The notes beneath the pieces were generated by a model. That model searched no databases. It saw only the letters and a program-made list of their open reading frames with translations, and was not told the DNA's origin. The translations under genes were made by a program, and so were the position numbers. A stretch of DNA of 64,000 bases from Jiangella alba (GTDB lineage: Bacteria > Actinomycetota > Actinomycetes > Jiangellales > Jiangellaceae): the NCBI RefSeq assembly GCF_900106035.1, contig NZ_FNUC01000003.1, forward strand, positions 310,001 to 374,000. Direction: 5' to 3'. Shown one piece after another: positions 52,862 through 61,925 of this stretch (position 1 is the stretch's first letter; every line of letters starts with the position of its first letter).

Positions 52862-53922
52862 GCGGCGACGGCCTCCTTCTGCGACTGCGCCCGGAGGGCA
52901 CGGCGGTGCCGGAACAGCGACCGGACGCGCTCGGACTGCAGCAGGCAGAGCACGACGATCACGATGGCCTTGAACGCGGGGGTGGCCGAGGCCGGGACGC
53001 CGAGGAACACGACGGTCTTGTCGAGGGTCGCGATCAGCAGCCCGCCGATCACGGCGCCGCCGATGGAGAACTTGCCGCCGGCCAGCGACGTCCCGCCGAT
53101 GACGACGGCGAGGATCGCGTCCAGCTCCAACTGGTAGCCGGTGCGCGACACGTCCACCGTCATGACGCTGGCGGTGGCGAACACGCCGGCGATGCCGGCC
53201 AGCAGCCCGCTCGCCGAGTAGACGGTGAGCAGCAGCGTGCGCCGCTTCACGCCCGCGAGCCGGCTGGCCCGCGAGTCCATCCCGATCGCCTCCAGCATGA
53301 GACCGAGCGCGCTGCGCCGCACCAGCAGCCACACCAGCGCGACGATGGCCATGGCCAGCAGGAACACCACCGGGATCCCGATGACGTAGCCGTTGGCCAG
53401 CCAGGCGAACGAGTCGTTGTCGGCGGTGGTGTTCTGGCCGCCGGTGATGACCTTCGCGATGCCGCGTCCGGCCAGCATCATCACCAGCGTGCTGATGAAC
53501 GGCTGCAGCCCGACGACGGAGACGAGGACGCCGTTCACCGCACCCAGCGCGGTCGCGATGCCGAGTGCGACGGCCAGCGTCAGCGCCGCGTTGCCGGCGC
53601 TGCCGTCCATGCCGCTCAGCAGCTCCATCGACATCGCGCCGGCGACGACCATGATCGAGCCGACGGACAGGTCGATGCCGCTGGTGGCGACCACGAGGCA
53701 CATGCCGACGGCGATCATCAGGATCGGCGCGGCGGCACGCAGGATGTCGATGAGGTTGCCGGACAGCCGCCCGGTCTCGTCGTTGTAGCCGATGGAGAGA
53801 TAGCTCGGGTCCTTGGTGACGTTGATCGCCAGCAGCGCCACGATCGCGATGACGCCCCAGAACGCCTGGTTGCGCACGATCGCCCCGCGCCCGGCGACCA
53901 GCCGCGCGGCCACGTCCCTCAT
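52858..53922 (-). CDS. ytfT: Furanose ABC transporter permease (YtfT type)
   Basis: 354 residues, CUT2 permease: MIAVGMCLVVATSGIDLSVGSIMVVAGAMSME, MGLEAIGMDSRAS-type segment (MLEAIGMDSRASRLAGVKRR) and ILAVVIGGTSLAGGKFSIGGAVIGGLLIATLDKTVVFLG. Coupled to the ATPase and to the second permease by 4-base overlaps. Confidence 0.88.
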   Translation of the reverse strand: MRDVAARLVAGRGAIVRNQAFWGVIAIVALLAINVTKDPSYLSIGYNDETGRLSGNLIDILRAAAPILMIAVGMCLVVATSGIDLSVGSIMVVAGAMSMELLSGMDGSAGNAALTLAVALGIATALGAVNGVLVSVVGLQPFISTLVMMLAGRGIAKVITGGQNTTADNDSFAWLANGYVIGIPVVFLLAMAIVALVWLLVRRSALGLMLEAIGMDSRASRLAGVKRRTLLLTVYSASGLLAGIAGVFATASVMTVDVSRTGYQLELDAILAVVIGGTSLAGGKFSIGGAVIGGLLIATLDKTVVFLGVPASATPAFKAIVIVVLCLLQSERVRSLFRHRRALRAQSQKEAVAA

Positions 53923-55463
53923 TCGGAGTCACCTTCCTCGTCGTCGCCCTCGTCGGCGATGACGGCGACGATGGTCTCCGCCGTCACGTGCGGGCCGTTC
54001 TCCAGCTCGGCGAGCTTGCGGTGGTCCTTCATGACGATGATGCGATCGCTGAGCCGGACCACCTCCTCGAGCTCGGAGGAGATGAACACGACGGCCACGC
54101 CCTTGGCGGCCAGCGCGGCGACGGCGGCCTGGATCTCCGCCTTGGCGCCGACGTCGATGCCGCGGGTGGGCTCGTCGAGGATGAGCAGGTCCGGCTCGGT
54201 CGCCAGCCACCGGCCGAGCAGCACCTTCTGCTGGTTGCCGCCGGACAGGAACTTGATCGGCCGCTCCGGGTCGGCCGGCCGGACGTTCAGCTCGGCCAGG
54301 TACTTGCGGGTGAGCGCGTCCTGCTCCTTGCGCGACAGCGGCCGGAACCAGCCGCGCTTGGCCTGGACGGCGAGCACGAGGTTCTCGCGCACGGTGAGGT
54401 CGCGGATGATGCCCTCGTCGCGCCGGTTCTCGCTGGAGAACGCGATGCGGTGGGCGAGCGCGGCGGTCGGCGTGTGGATGTCGGTCTTCTTGCCGCGCAG
54501 CCACACCGTCCCGCTGTCCGGCCGGTCGGCGCCGTAGAGCAACCGGGCCAGCTCGGTCCGGCCGGAGCCGAGCAGCCCGGCCAGCCCCAGCACCTCGCCC
54601 TGGTGCAGTTCCAGGTCGGTCGGCTCGGACGAGCCCTTGCGGCCGAGGTCCTCGGCCTTGAGCAGGGGCTCGCCGCGCGGCTCGTAGTGGTGCGTCGCCC
54701 GCTCGCTGCCCAGCGAGCGCAGCGTCGCGAAGTCCTTGCCGATCATCTTCGAGATCAGCGTCGTGCGGTCCAGCTCGCGGGTCGGGTACTCGCCGACGAA
54801 GCCGCCGTTGCGCAGGACGGTGATGCGGTCGCTGATCGCGTAGACCTGGTCGAGGAAGTGCGTGACGAACAGGATCGCGACGCCCTGGTCGCGCAGCTTG
54901 CGGATGACCGTGAAGAGGCTGGCCACCTCGTTGGCGTCCAGGCTGGAGGTGGGCTCGTCGAGGATGAGCACCTTCGGCTTGGTCACCATGGCCCGGCTGA
55001 TCGCGACCAGCTGCTGGACGGCCAGCGAGAGCGTGCCGAGCGGGCGGCGCAGGTCCAGCTGGTCCAGGCCGAGCGTGGCCAGCACCTCGGCCGCCGCCCG
55101 GTGCGTCGCCTTCCAGTTGATGCCGAACAGGCCGCGGACCTCGTGGCCCAGCATCACGTTCTCGCCGATGGACAGGTTGGCGCAGAGGTTGACCTCTTGG
55201 TAGACGGTGGCGATCCCGGCCGCCTGGGCGTCGGCGGTGCCGCCGAAGCGGCGTTCCTCCCCGGCGACCAGGATCTGCCCCTCGTCGATCTTGTAGACCC
55301 CGGTGAGCGCCTTGATCAGGGTGGACTTCCCGGCCCCGTTCTCGCCCATGAGGGTGTGCACCTCGCCCGGGAACAGGCGGAAGTCGACGGCGTCGAGTGC
55401 CTTGACCCCGGGGAACGAGATCGAGATGCCGGTCATCTCGACGATCGGTGGCGCTCCGGTCAT
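53919..55463 (-). CDS. ytfR: Furanose ABC transporter ATPase, tandem domains (YtfR type)
   Basis: 514 residues with two nucleotide-binding domains. First: Walker A GENGAGKST, LSLAVQQL (degenerate signature, usual in this family), LILDEPTSSL, FVTHFL. Second: GLLGSGRTE (degenerate Walker A), LSGGNQQK, LILDEPTRGIDVG. The acidic end DEGDDEEGDSE is unusual. ATG 55463 lies 16 bases after the binding-protein stop. The ATPase of the furanose importer. Confidence 0.92.
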   Translation of the reverse strand: MTGAPPIVEMTGISISFPGVKALDAVDFRLFPGEVHTLMGENGAGKSTLIKALTGVYKIDEGQILVAGEERRFGGTADAQAAGIATVYQEVNLCANLSIGENVMLGHEVRGLFGINWKATHRAAAEVLATLGLDQLDLRRPLGTLSLAVQQLVAISRAMVTKPKVLILDEPTSSLDANEVASLFTVIRKLRDQGVAILFVTHFLDQVYAISDRITVLRNGGFVGEYPTRELDRTTLISKMIGKDFATLRSLGSERATHHYEPRGEPLLKAEDLGRKGSSEPTDLELHQGEVLGLAGLLGSGRTELARLLYGADRPDSGTVWLRGKKTDIHTPTAALAHRIAFSSENRRDEGIIRDLTVRENLVLAVQAKRGWFRPLSRKEQDALTRKYLAELNVRPADPERPIKFLSGGNQQKVLLGRWLATEPDLLILDEPTRGIDVGAKAEIQAAVAALAAKGVAVVFISSELEEVVRLSDRIIVMKDHRKLAELENGPHVTAETIVAVIADEGDDEEGDSE

Positions 55464-55479
55464 GACGGCTCCAGAGTCC

Positions 55480-56481
55480 TCAGTACTTGCGGGTGGGAAG
55501 CGCGGCCGTCGCGGCCTCCGGCGAGTCGAACGTCTCGCTCGGCACGATGATGTACGGCTCGACCTCCTCGCCGTCGAGCACCTTGCCGACGACGTCGAGC
55601 AGCGTCTCGCCGAACAGCGGGTTGTACTCGGCGACGAAGCTGAGGCGGCCCTCGGAGAGCGCCTCCAGCGCCGGCTTGGTGCCGTCGATGGTGGCGATCT
55701 GGACGTCGACACCCGGCGTCAGGCCGGCCTCCTCGACCGCGATCGCGGCGCCGAGACCCATCTCGTCGTTCTGGGCGAACACGATCTGGATGTCGTTGTT
55801 GTTGGCCCGCAGGACGGTCTCGAAGACGCTCTTGGCCTCTTCGGTCGACCAGTTGGCGGTCTGCGCGCCGATCTTCACCAGGTTGGCGGCCGAGCCGACG
55901 GTGTCGTCCCAGCCCTGGTTGCGCTCGTTGACGACGGAGACGCCGGCCGGGCCCTCGAGCACGAAGTAGTTGCCGCCGTCGGGGAACGCCGAGACGGCCC
56001 ACTCGGCCACCGACGTGCTGACCTCGTAGTTGTCCGGCGCGATGCGGGTGACGTAGAGGTCGGTGTCGTCCGGCTCGATGCCCCGGTCGACGAGGATGAC
56101 CGGGATCTCGGCCTCCTGGGCGCGGCGCAGGGAGTCCTCCCAGCCGGCGCCCTCCGTGGCCGACAGCAGGATGACGTCGACCCCTTCGTCGACGAAGGAC
56201 GTGAACGCGTCGATCTGGGAGCGCTGGTCGAGGTTGGTGGCGGGCGCGTACTTCAGCTCGAAGCCGGCCTCCTCGGTGAACGTGTCCTGGACGTTCGCCT
56301 CGTTCGCCTGCCGCCAGCCGCCCTCGGGGCCGACCGCGACGAAGCCGACGGTGACGACCTCGTCGCCGCCGCCGTCGCCGCTGGTGCTGGTGTCGTCGTC
56401 GCCTCCGCCGCACGCGGTGAGGGCCAGGGTCAGTGCCCCGGCCGCCGCGAAGGCCCGTGCGATCCGTGCGGTGCTGCGCAT
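55480..56481 (-). CDS. ytfQ: Furanose ABC transporter substrate-binding lipoprotein (YtfQ type)
   Basis: 333 residues. Lipobox LTAC (Cys24). Resembles YtfQ: GFVAVGPEGGWRQANEANVQDTF, FELKYAPATNLDQRSQIDAFTSFVDEGVDVILLSATEGAGWEDSLRRAQEAEIPVILVDRGI, NYFVLEGPAGVSVVNERNQGW and VFAQNDEMGLGAAIAVEEAGL. Strong AAGGAGGAG before ATG 56481. Binds a furanose sugar (galactofuranose in E. coli; arabinofuranose is also possible). Its promoter carries the operator at 56542. Confidence 0.9.
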   Translation of the reverse strand: MRSTARIARAFAAAGALTLALTACGGGDDDTSTSGDGGGDEVVTVGFVAVGPEGGWRQANEANVQDTFTEEAGFELKYAPATNLDQRSQIDAFTSFVDEGVDVILLSATEGAGWEDSLRRAQEAEIPVILVDRGIEPDDTDLYVTRIAPDNYEVSTSVAEWAVSAFPDGGNYFVLEGPAGVSVVNERNQGWDDTVGSAANLVKIGAQTANWSTEEAKSVFETVLRANNNDIQIVFAQNDEMGLGAAIAVEEAGLTPGVDVQIATIDGTKPALEALSEGRLSFVAEYNPLFGETLLDVVGKVLDGEEVEPYIIVPSETFDSPEAATAALPTRKY

Positions 56482-56541
56482 CGATCTCCTCCTTGAGACC
56501 CGTGCCTTCCGGCGTGGTTCGTGGGCGTGGAACGGCGGAGA

Positions 56542-56555
56542 TGTTACCGGGAACA
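56542..56555. promoter_or_regulatory. LacI-type operator of the furanose importer
   Basis: TGTTACCGGGAACA, a 14-base palindrome with one mismatched pair and a central CG, 61 bases upstream of the ytfQ start. A 13 of 14 match lies in front of the LacI gene at 57708. Confidence 0.7.
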
Positions 56556-56593
56556 CGTAGGCCATGCAAGATGTGAAATTGTACTGATTGAGG

Positions 56594-57616
56594 TCACATA
56601 CCGCGAGGCCCGGCGGTCGACTCGCGCACGATGAGCTCCGGTGCAATCCGCGAGCGCCGCTCGGTGCTGCCGCCCTCGAGCGCCGCGACGAGGATCTCGA
56701 GCGCGAGCGTGCCCAGGGCGTGGAAGTCCTGCCGCACCGTCGTGAGCGTGGGCAGGAAGTGCCGCGACACGGGCAGGTCGTCGAACCCGACGACGCTGAC
56801 GTCCTCGGGCACGCGGATGCCGCGGTCGCGGAAGCCGTGCAGGATGCCGAGCGCCATCTGGTCGTTCGCGGCGAAGATCGCGGTGAACGGCGGCAGCTCG
56901 TCGAACGCGACGGCGAACTCGTAGCCGGAGTCGGCCGACCAGTCGCCGACGAACGCCGGTGGGATGTGCAGCCCGGCCTTCTTCAGGTGCGCGTGCCAGC
57001 CGCGTTCCCGGGCCCGCGCGTCGAGCCAGTCCAGCGGGCCGGCGACGTGCACGATCTCGCGGTGGCCGAGGTCCATCAGGTGCTGGACGGCGAGCGTGGC
57101 GCCGAGGCGCTGGTCGACCGAGGCGGTGAGGAAGTTGGGGTCGTCGTCGGCCTTGACGATCAGCGTCGGCAGCCCCTCGGTCAGCTCGCGCAGCACGTCG
57201 ACCGACGACGCGCGCGGCGCGATGACGCACAGCGCGTCGATGCCGTGCGCCGTCAGGTACGCGACCGCCTCGCGCGGGCGCACGCCGTCGTCGTCGGGGG
57301 AGGCGGCGACGGAGCTGACGGAGTAGCCGGCCTCGCGCGCGGCGTGCTCGACGGCGCGCAGGGTGCTGTCGGGGCCGATCTCGACCGGACGGTCGACGAT
57401 GACGCCGATGCGCCGCGACTTGCGCGTGGCCAGCGCCCGGGCGGCGCTGTTGCGCTGGTAGTTCAGCTCCTCGACGACGCGCAGGACCTTCTCGCGGGTC
57501 TCCGGCCGGATGTTCGGGTGGTCGTTGAGGACGCGGGAGACGGTCATGTGCGAGACGCCGGCGAGGGACGCGATGGACCGCAGGTTCGGCTTGTCGTCCG
57601 AGTTCCCGGCGCTCAT
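56594..57616 (-). CDS. LacI-family regulator of the furanose importer
   Basis: 340 residues. HTH NLRSIASLAGVSHMTVSRVLNDHPNIRPETREKVLRVVEELNYQRNSAARAL; effector domain IGVIVDRPVEIGPDSTLRAVEHAARE, FAANDQMALGILHGFRDRGIRVPEDVSVVGFDDLPVSRHFLPTLTTV. Encoded directly upstream of, and in line with, the importer genes. Both its own promoter and that of ytfQ carry the same palindrome, so autoregulation and importer control are likely. GGAGGGAAG before ATG 57616. Confidence 0.92.
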   Translation of the reverse strand: MSAGNSDDKPNLRSIASLAGVSHMTVSRVLNDHPNIRPETREKVLRVVEELNYQRNSAARALATRKSRRIGVIVDRPVEIGPDSTLRAVEHAAREAGYSVSSVAASPDDDGVRPREAVAYLTAHGIDALCVIAPRASSVDVLRELTEGLPTLIVKADDDPNFLTASVDQRLGATLAVQHLMDLGHREIVHVAGPLDWLDARARERGWHAHLKKAGLHIPPAFVGDWSADSGYEFAVAFDELPPFTAIFAANDQMALGILHGFRDRGIRVPEDVSVVGFDDLPVSRHFLPTLTTVRQDFHALGTLALEILVAALEGGSTERRSRIAPELIVRESTAGPRGM

Positions 57617-57707
57617 CTTCCCTCCACCCTCTGCTGCAGGCCACCGCGGCGGCACGGTGCCGGGACCCCGGCCGACGCCGGTCTGATCGTACGTCTCGGC
57701 GCGGTGA

Positions 57708-57721
57708 CGTTACCGGGAACA
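57708..57721. promoter_or_regulatory. LacI-type operator upstream of the regulator gene
   Basis: CGTTACCGGGAACA, identical to the ytfQ operator except for its first base, 91 bases upstream of the LacI start. Confidence 0.65.
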
Positions 57722-57830
57722 TAGGGCTTGCGACAATCCCGAGCCGTTTCACCGGCAGCTGACAGATGTCATCGCCGATCACCCAGGAATTCACGAAATC
57801 GCAGCTCATCGCGTTGTTAGGCTCGCAGTC

Positions 57831-58627
57831 ATGCGGGTTCTCACGTGGCTGCACGGGCCGGCGTTCGCGGCCGGCGCCGTCGCCGTCGTCGTCAACCGGG
57901 CCGGGCTCGGCCCGCTCTGGTTCACCGGTGTCGGGCTGATCGTGTTCGGGCTGGCCGCGCGGTGGCTGACGACCCGGGCCCAGCGCCCGCCCCGCGGCGC
58001 CGAGCCCGGTCCCGTCGCCGTCGGGCTGCCGCTGGCCGGGCGCTGGACGGCGCTGAACGGGCCGGGCACCAAGGTGCCCAGCCACACCCACGCGCTGGCC
58101 CAGACCTACGCCATCGACCTCGTGCTCCGGCCGGCGCCGGAGCCGGTGTGGCTCTGGCCGGTCGCCCGCCGGCCGCAGGCCTACCCGGCGTTCGGCGCGC
58201 CGCTGCTCGCCCCGGCCGACGCCAGGGTCGTCGCGGCGGCGGACGGCCAGCGCGACCACCTCACGCGCACCTCGCTGCCGGGCCTGCTGTACCTGTTGCG
58301 GAGGGCTTTGTGCGCTCCCTCGGCCGGCCCCGGCACCTGCTGGGCAACCACGTCGTCCTCGACCTCGGCGACGGCGTGCACGCGGTGTACGCGCACGTCA
58401 GGCGGGGTTCGCTGCGGGTGGCCGCCGGTGACGTGGTGGCGGCCGGCCAGCCGCTGGCCGAGTGCGGCAACTCGGGCAACTCGTCCGAGCCGCACCTGCA
58501 CTTCCAGCTGATGGACGGCCCCGACATCGCGACCGCCCACGGCCTGCCCTTCACCTGGCGCTACCAGGACGACGACGGCGTCGCCCGCGACGGCGTGCCG
58601 GCCGACGGGGCCACGATCGCCGCGTGA
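57831..58627 (+). pseudogene. M23-family metallopeptidase gene with a single-base frameshift
   Basis: Two overlapping frames together make one normal protein of about 265 residues. Frame 1 (ATG 57831) gives two membrane helices, HALAQTYAIDLV (first His/Asp zinc ligands) and FGAPLLAPADARVVAAADGQRDHLTRTSLPGLLYLL. After about 58298 the sense moves to the frame one base earlier: EGFVRSLGRPRHLLGNHVVLDLGDG, HAVYAHVRRG, AECGNSGNSSEPHLHFQL (last zinc His). As written, frame 1 stops at 58511 without the catalytic end. Either a true frameshift mutation or an assembly error. It would cleave peptidoglycan cross-links. Confidence 0.8.
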
Positions 58628-58673
58628 CGACGAAGCGGCTGGTCGGTGGGGACTCCGACCAGCCGCTTCGTCG
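58628..58673. terminator. Strong hairpin after the M23 gene
   Basis: A perfect 19-bp stem (arms 58628-58646 and 58655-58673) around the 8-base loop TGGGGACT, right after the M23 stop codon. The longest perfect hairpin in the window. Confidence 0.8.
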
Positions 58674-58679
58674 CGTCAT

Positions 58680-58707
58680 GGCGCCGGCGGGAGGGTCAGC
58701 CGGCGCC
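58680..58707 (-). terminator. Hairpin after the small minus-strand frame
   Basis: GGCGCCGGC, loop of 10, GCCGGCGCC (9-bp stem), 5 bases beyond the stop codon of the 49-residue frame on the minus strand. Confidence 0.5.
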
Positions 58708-58712
58708 ACTCC

Positions 58713-58862
58713 TCACACTGGAAGCCAGCCGTTGTCGTCGTCAGGATCGCTGCCGCCGTCCGGTTCCGCACCCGGCTCGGCCGTCACGACGCCGGGCTCG
58801 CCGGGAGACTCGTCGGGGCGGGCGCCCTGCGGAGGGGGCGGGGAACCGGGGCTGTCCTCCAT
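58713..58862 (-). CDS. Possible 49-residue acidic, proline-rich protein
   Basis: Short frame from ATG (58860-58862) to TGA (58713-58715), 49 bases downstream of the LuxR regulator gene and immediately followed by a hairpin. Product begins MEDSPGSPPPPQGARPDE and ends DPDDDNGWLPV: acidic, rich in Pro and Gly, probably disordered. No clear Shine-Dalgarno sequence and no family recognised. The position before a hairpin on the same strand is the main support. Confidence 0.4.
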   Translation of the reverse strand: MEDSPGSPPPPQGARPDESPGEPGVVTAEPGAEPDGGSDPDDDNGWLPV

Positions 58863-58911
58863 GGCGTCCAGCCTGGTCGACGGCGACCCCGGCAGCTATG
58901 CCCAGTTTCGG

Positions 58912-61812
58912 TCAATTTTGGTCGAGTCGGTGTGCGATGGCCGCCCGCGACCGGACGCCGAGCTTGCGCATCGACGTCGTGATGTGGCGGGCGACGGTGT
59001 TGACCGAGAGGTACAGCTCGGCGGCGATCTCCTTGTTGGTCCGGCCCTTGGCGGCCAGTTCGGCCACCTCGCGTTCCCGTGGCGAGAGCTGTGACCCGTA
59101 GCCGCGCCGGCCGCCGCGGTGGCGGGCGGGGACAGACAGGCCGTGCCGTCGCGCGGTGGCCGTCGCGCGGCCGGCGTCCCACTCGGCACCCAGCTCGCGG
59201 TAGGCGGCGAGGGCGGCGAGCAGCTCGCTGCCGGCGTCCCGGACCGGCAGTGCGGCCGCGAGCCACGTTGAAGCCGCGAGCTCGCGGGCCTGCGCCGCCT
59301 CGTACGGCGCTCGCTGTGGCACGTAGAGCCGCGCCGCCGCCGCGAAGCTGGTGGCCGCGCCACCCGGATCCCCGGCGCCGAGGCGGACGAAGCCGTCCGC
59401 GTGCGCGAGCGCGGCCGGGGCCAGCGGTGCGTCCAGCCCGTCGAGGCGCGCGGCGAACCGGCGCACCGTCCGCTCCGCGTCGTCCGAACGTCCTGCCGCG
59501 ACCAGCGCCTCGGCGACGGCCGGCAGCGCCCGGACGGACGGGGCGAGGACACCCTTCGGCTCGGCCGCGGCGAGCAGCCGGTCGGCCCGGCCGAGCACCG
59601 AGCCGGCCTCGCCACGGGCGACGGCCAGCCGGAACAGCGCCGCGGCGGGGATGGGCAGGAGGTCGAACCCGCTCAGCTCGTCGACCAGATCGACCGCGGC
59701 CGTCAATGCGGCGGCCGCGTCGTCGAGGTCGCCCCGGGCCAGCGTCAGACAGGCCGCGGCCGCCTCGCCGTCGATGCGGGCGCGGGGGTTGCCGGCCAGC
59801 TCCTCCATCAGCACGGCGGCGTGATCGGCCAGCTCGTCCCAGGAGCCCTGGCAGTAGCGCAGCAGCACCAGGCCGGAGCGCAGGCTGCGCTCCATGCGCG
59901 TCTCGACGCGGGCGCGATCGTCGCCGGCCGCCGCCGTGAGGCCGGCGGTGAGCAGCCGGTCGGCCAGTGCGTGGTGCCCGGCGTACGTCGCCTGCGTGCC
60001 GATGGACCAGTACGCGTTGATCTCGCGGCGGTGCCGGGGCTCGCCGCCGGTCTGGTGCTCGACCCGCTCGGCCGTCGTCCGCCACGCGGGATCGCCGGTC
60101 GGCACCTGCACCATGGCGATCTTCCCGAGCAGGAAGGCCTGGAACGCGTGGTCGGGGATCTCGGGCACGACCGTCAGCGCCCGTTGCAGCCAGGCCCGGT
60201 GCTCGGCCGGGTCGGCGTCGCCGGCCATCGGGATGCCGAGGACCACCATGGCCCACGCCTTGAGGTCGGGCCGGTGGTCGAGGTCGTCGACGGCGTCGGC
60301 GAACAGCTGGTGGGCGCGCAGCAACTCGGTGCCGGCGTCGTGCAGCAGCCCGCCGAGACGGAACCGCAGCTCGCCGCGGACCGGTGCGGGCAGCTCCTCG
60401 TCCAGCACGGCGGTGAGCAGGCCGGCGGCGTCCTGCGACCGCCCGGCCTCGATCGCGGCCTCGCCGAGGAGGACGGCCAGCCGGCCGCGCCGTTCCGGCG
60501 TCGCCGGGCCGTGGCGCAGGACGTCCTCGAGGATCCGGACCGCCTCGGCGTCGTTGCTCAGCTCGAAGGCCTGCTCGGCGGCCCGTTCGGCGGCGGCCAC
60601 CCACTCGTGCCGCCGATCGGCGTGGCGCAGGTGGTGGGCCAGCTGCCCGGCCGGCGCCCGCGCGGCGGCCGCGAGCGCCGTCGCCGCGCGGTCGTGCAGC
60701 AGCAGGCGCCGCGGGCCGGCGAGGTCCTCGTGCACGGCCTGCGCCGCGAGCGGATGGCGGAACCCGATGTCGTCGCCGTGCTCGGCCAGCACCCCGGAGT
60801 CGAGCGCCTCGCCGACCGCCGGCAGCGCGGTGGCGCGGTCCAGCGGGGCCGTCGCCACCAGCAGCGAGAGCGGCACGGGCACCTGCAGGACGGCAGCGGC
60901 CTCGACCACCCGCCGGGCCGGGTCGCCGAGCCGCGCCACCCGTTCGAGCACGGAGTCGCGGATGCGGGTGGGCACGTCCAGCTCGTCCAGGGCGCGCCGC
61001 GCCCACCCGCCGCCGCGGCGCTGCACCAGCGTGCCGCGTTCCTGCAGCAGCGCCACCAGCTCCTCGACCGCGAACGGCAGCCCGGACGTGCGCTCGCTCA
61101 GGTAGGAGGCGAACTCCTCGGACACCGCGTCGACGCCGATGATCGAGGCCGCCAGCGCGCCGACCTCGGACGGGCCGAGCGGCGTCAGCGCGACGTCGGC
61201 CAGCGTGGTGCCGGACGGCAGTCCGGCGGCGAGCGCCCGCACCCGCGGATCGGCCGCCTCCGGCCGGTAGGTGACGACGACCGACAACTCCGGCAGCGCC
61301 TCGGCCAGCAGGTACCCGGCGAAGTCGCCGGTCTGCGCCTCGGCCCAGTGCAGGTCCTCGAGGATCAGCACGGACGGTCCGAGCGCGGCGAACACCTCGA
61401 CGAAGCCGCGGAACACCCGGTGCCGTTCGGCGGCGCGGTCGCCGAGCGGGTCCGGCGCCGGCGGCAGCACGTGCGCCAGTTCGGGGAGGAACGGCCGCAG
61501 GGCACCGGCCACGGGCGACAGCGCCAGCTCACCGAGCCGGTCGCCGAGCCCGCGCACCGCCTCGATCACCGGGCCGAGCGGGAACGGCTCGCGCAGCGCG
61601 TGGCAACGGCCCAGCAACGGCCGCCGCCCGGACCGGGCCGCGGCGGCGGCCAGCTCGCCGACCAGCCTGGTCTTGCCGATGCCGGCCTCACCGGCGACGA
61701 CCACCAGCGCCGGCGCGGCCGTGACGGCATCGACGGCCCGGCGCAGCTCGCCGTCGCGTCCGACGATGGCGGGCGCGACCAGCCGATGCGGGGCGTCGCT
61801 CGGGTCAGCCAT
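58912..61812 (-). CDS. LuxR-family large ATPase regulator (LAL type)
   Basis: 966 residues. N-terminal AAA+/STAND ATPase: VGRDGELRRAVDAV, Walker A GEAGIGKT (41-48), Walker B VLILEDLHWAE. A long helical repeat (TPR-like) region covers about 330-890. C-terminal LuxR helix-turn-helix: QLSPREREVAELAAKGRTNKEIAAELYLSVNTVARHITTSMRKLGVRSRAAIAHRL. Such regulators use ATP to switch between states in response to an inducer. ATG 61812 starts MADPSDAPHR; longer readings lack homology. Target genes unknown. Confidence 0.9.
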   Translation of the reverse strand: MADPSDAPHRLVAPAIVGRDGELRRAVDAVTAAPALVVVAGEAGIGKTRLVGELAAAAARSGRRPLLGRCHALREPFPLGPVIEAVRGLGDRLGELALSPVAGALRPFLPELAHVLPPAPDPLGDRAAERHRVFRGFVEVFAALGPSVLILEDLHWAEAQTGDFAGYLLAEALPELSVVVTYRPEAADPRVRALAAGLPSGTTLADVALTPLGPSEVGALAASIIGVDAVSEEFASYLSERTSGLPFAVEELVALLQERGTLVQRRGGGWARRALDELDVPTRIRDSVLERVARLGDPARRVVEAAAVLQVPVPLSLLVATAPLDRATALPAVGEALDSGVLAEHGDDIGFRHPLAAQAVHEDLAGPRRLLLHDRAATALAAAARAPAGQLAHHLRHADRRHEWVAAAERAAEQAFELSNDAEAVRILEDVLRHGPATPERRGRLAVLLGEAAIEAGRSQDAAGLLTAVLDEELPAPVRGELRFRLGGLLHDAGTELLRAHQLFADAVDDLDHRPDLKAWAMVVLGIPMAGDADPAEHRAWLQRALTVVPEIPDHAFQAFLLGKIAMVQVPTGDPAWRTTAERVEHQTGGEPRHRREINAYWSIGTQATYAGHHALADRLLTAGLTAAAGDDRARVETRMERSLRSGLVLLRYCQGSWDELADHAAVLMEELAGNPRARIDGEAAAACLTLARGDLDDAAAALTAAVDLVDELSGFDLLPIPAAALFRLAVARGEAGSVLGRADRLLAAAEPKGVLAPSVRALPAVAEALVAAGRSDDAERTVRRFAARLDGLDAPLAPAALAHADGFVRLGAGDPGGAATSFAAAARLYVPQRAPYEAAQARELAASTWLAAALPVRDAGSELLAALAAYRELGAEWDAGRATATARRHGLSVPARHRGGRRGYGSQLSPREREVAELAAKGRTNKEIAAELYLSVNTVARHITTSMRKLGVRSRAAIAHRLDQN

Positions 61813-61871
61813 GCCGTCCAGGGCTCTCGGGTGGGGACTGCCGGGAGCATAGCGTGCCGGTTCCGGACGCG

Positions 61872-61910
61872 GCCGGGAGCCGCACCCCTGGGTGGGGCGC
61901 GGCTCCCGGC
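61872..61910 (-). terminator. Hairpin after the FG-GAP protein gene
   Basis: GCCGGGAGCCGC with GCGGCTCCCGGC (12-bp outer stem) and an inner ACCCC/GGGGT stem, 15 bases beyond the stop codon at 61926 on the minus strand. Confidence 0.7.
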
Positions 61911-61925
61911 TGGTCAGGACGTTGG

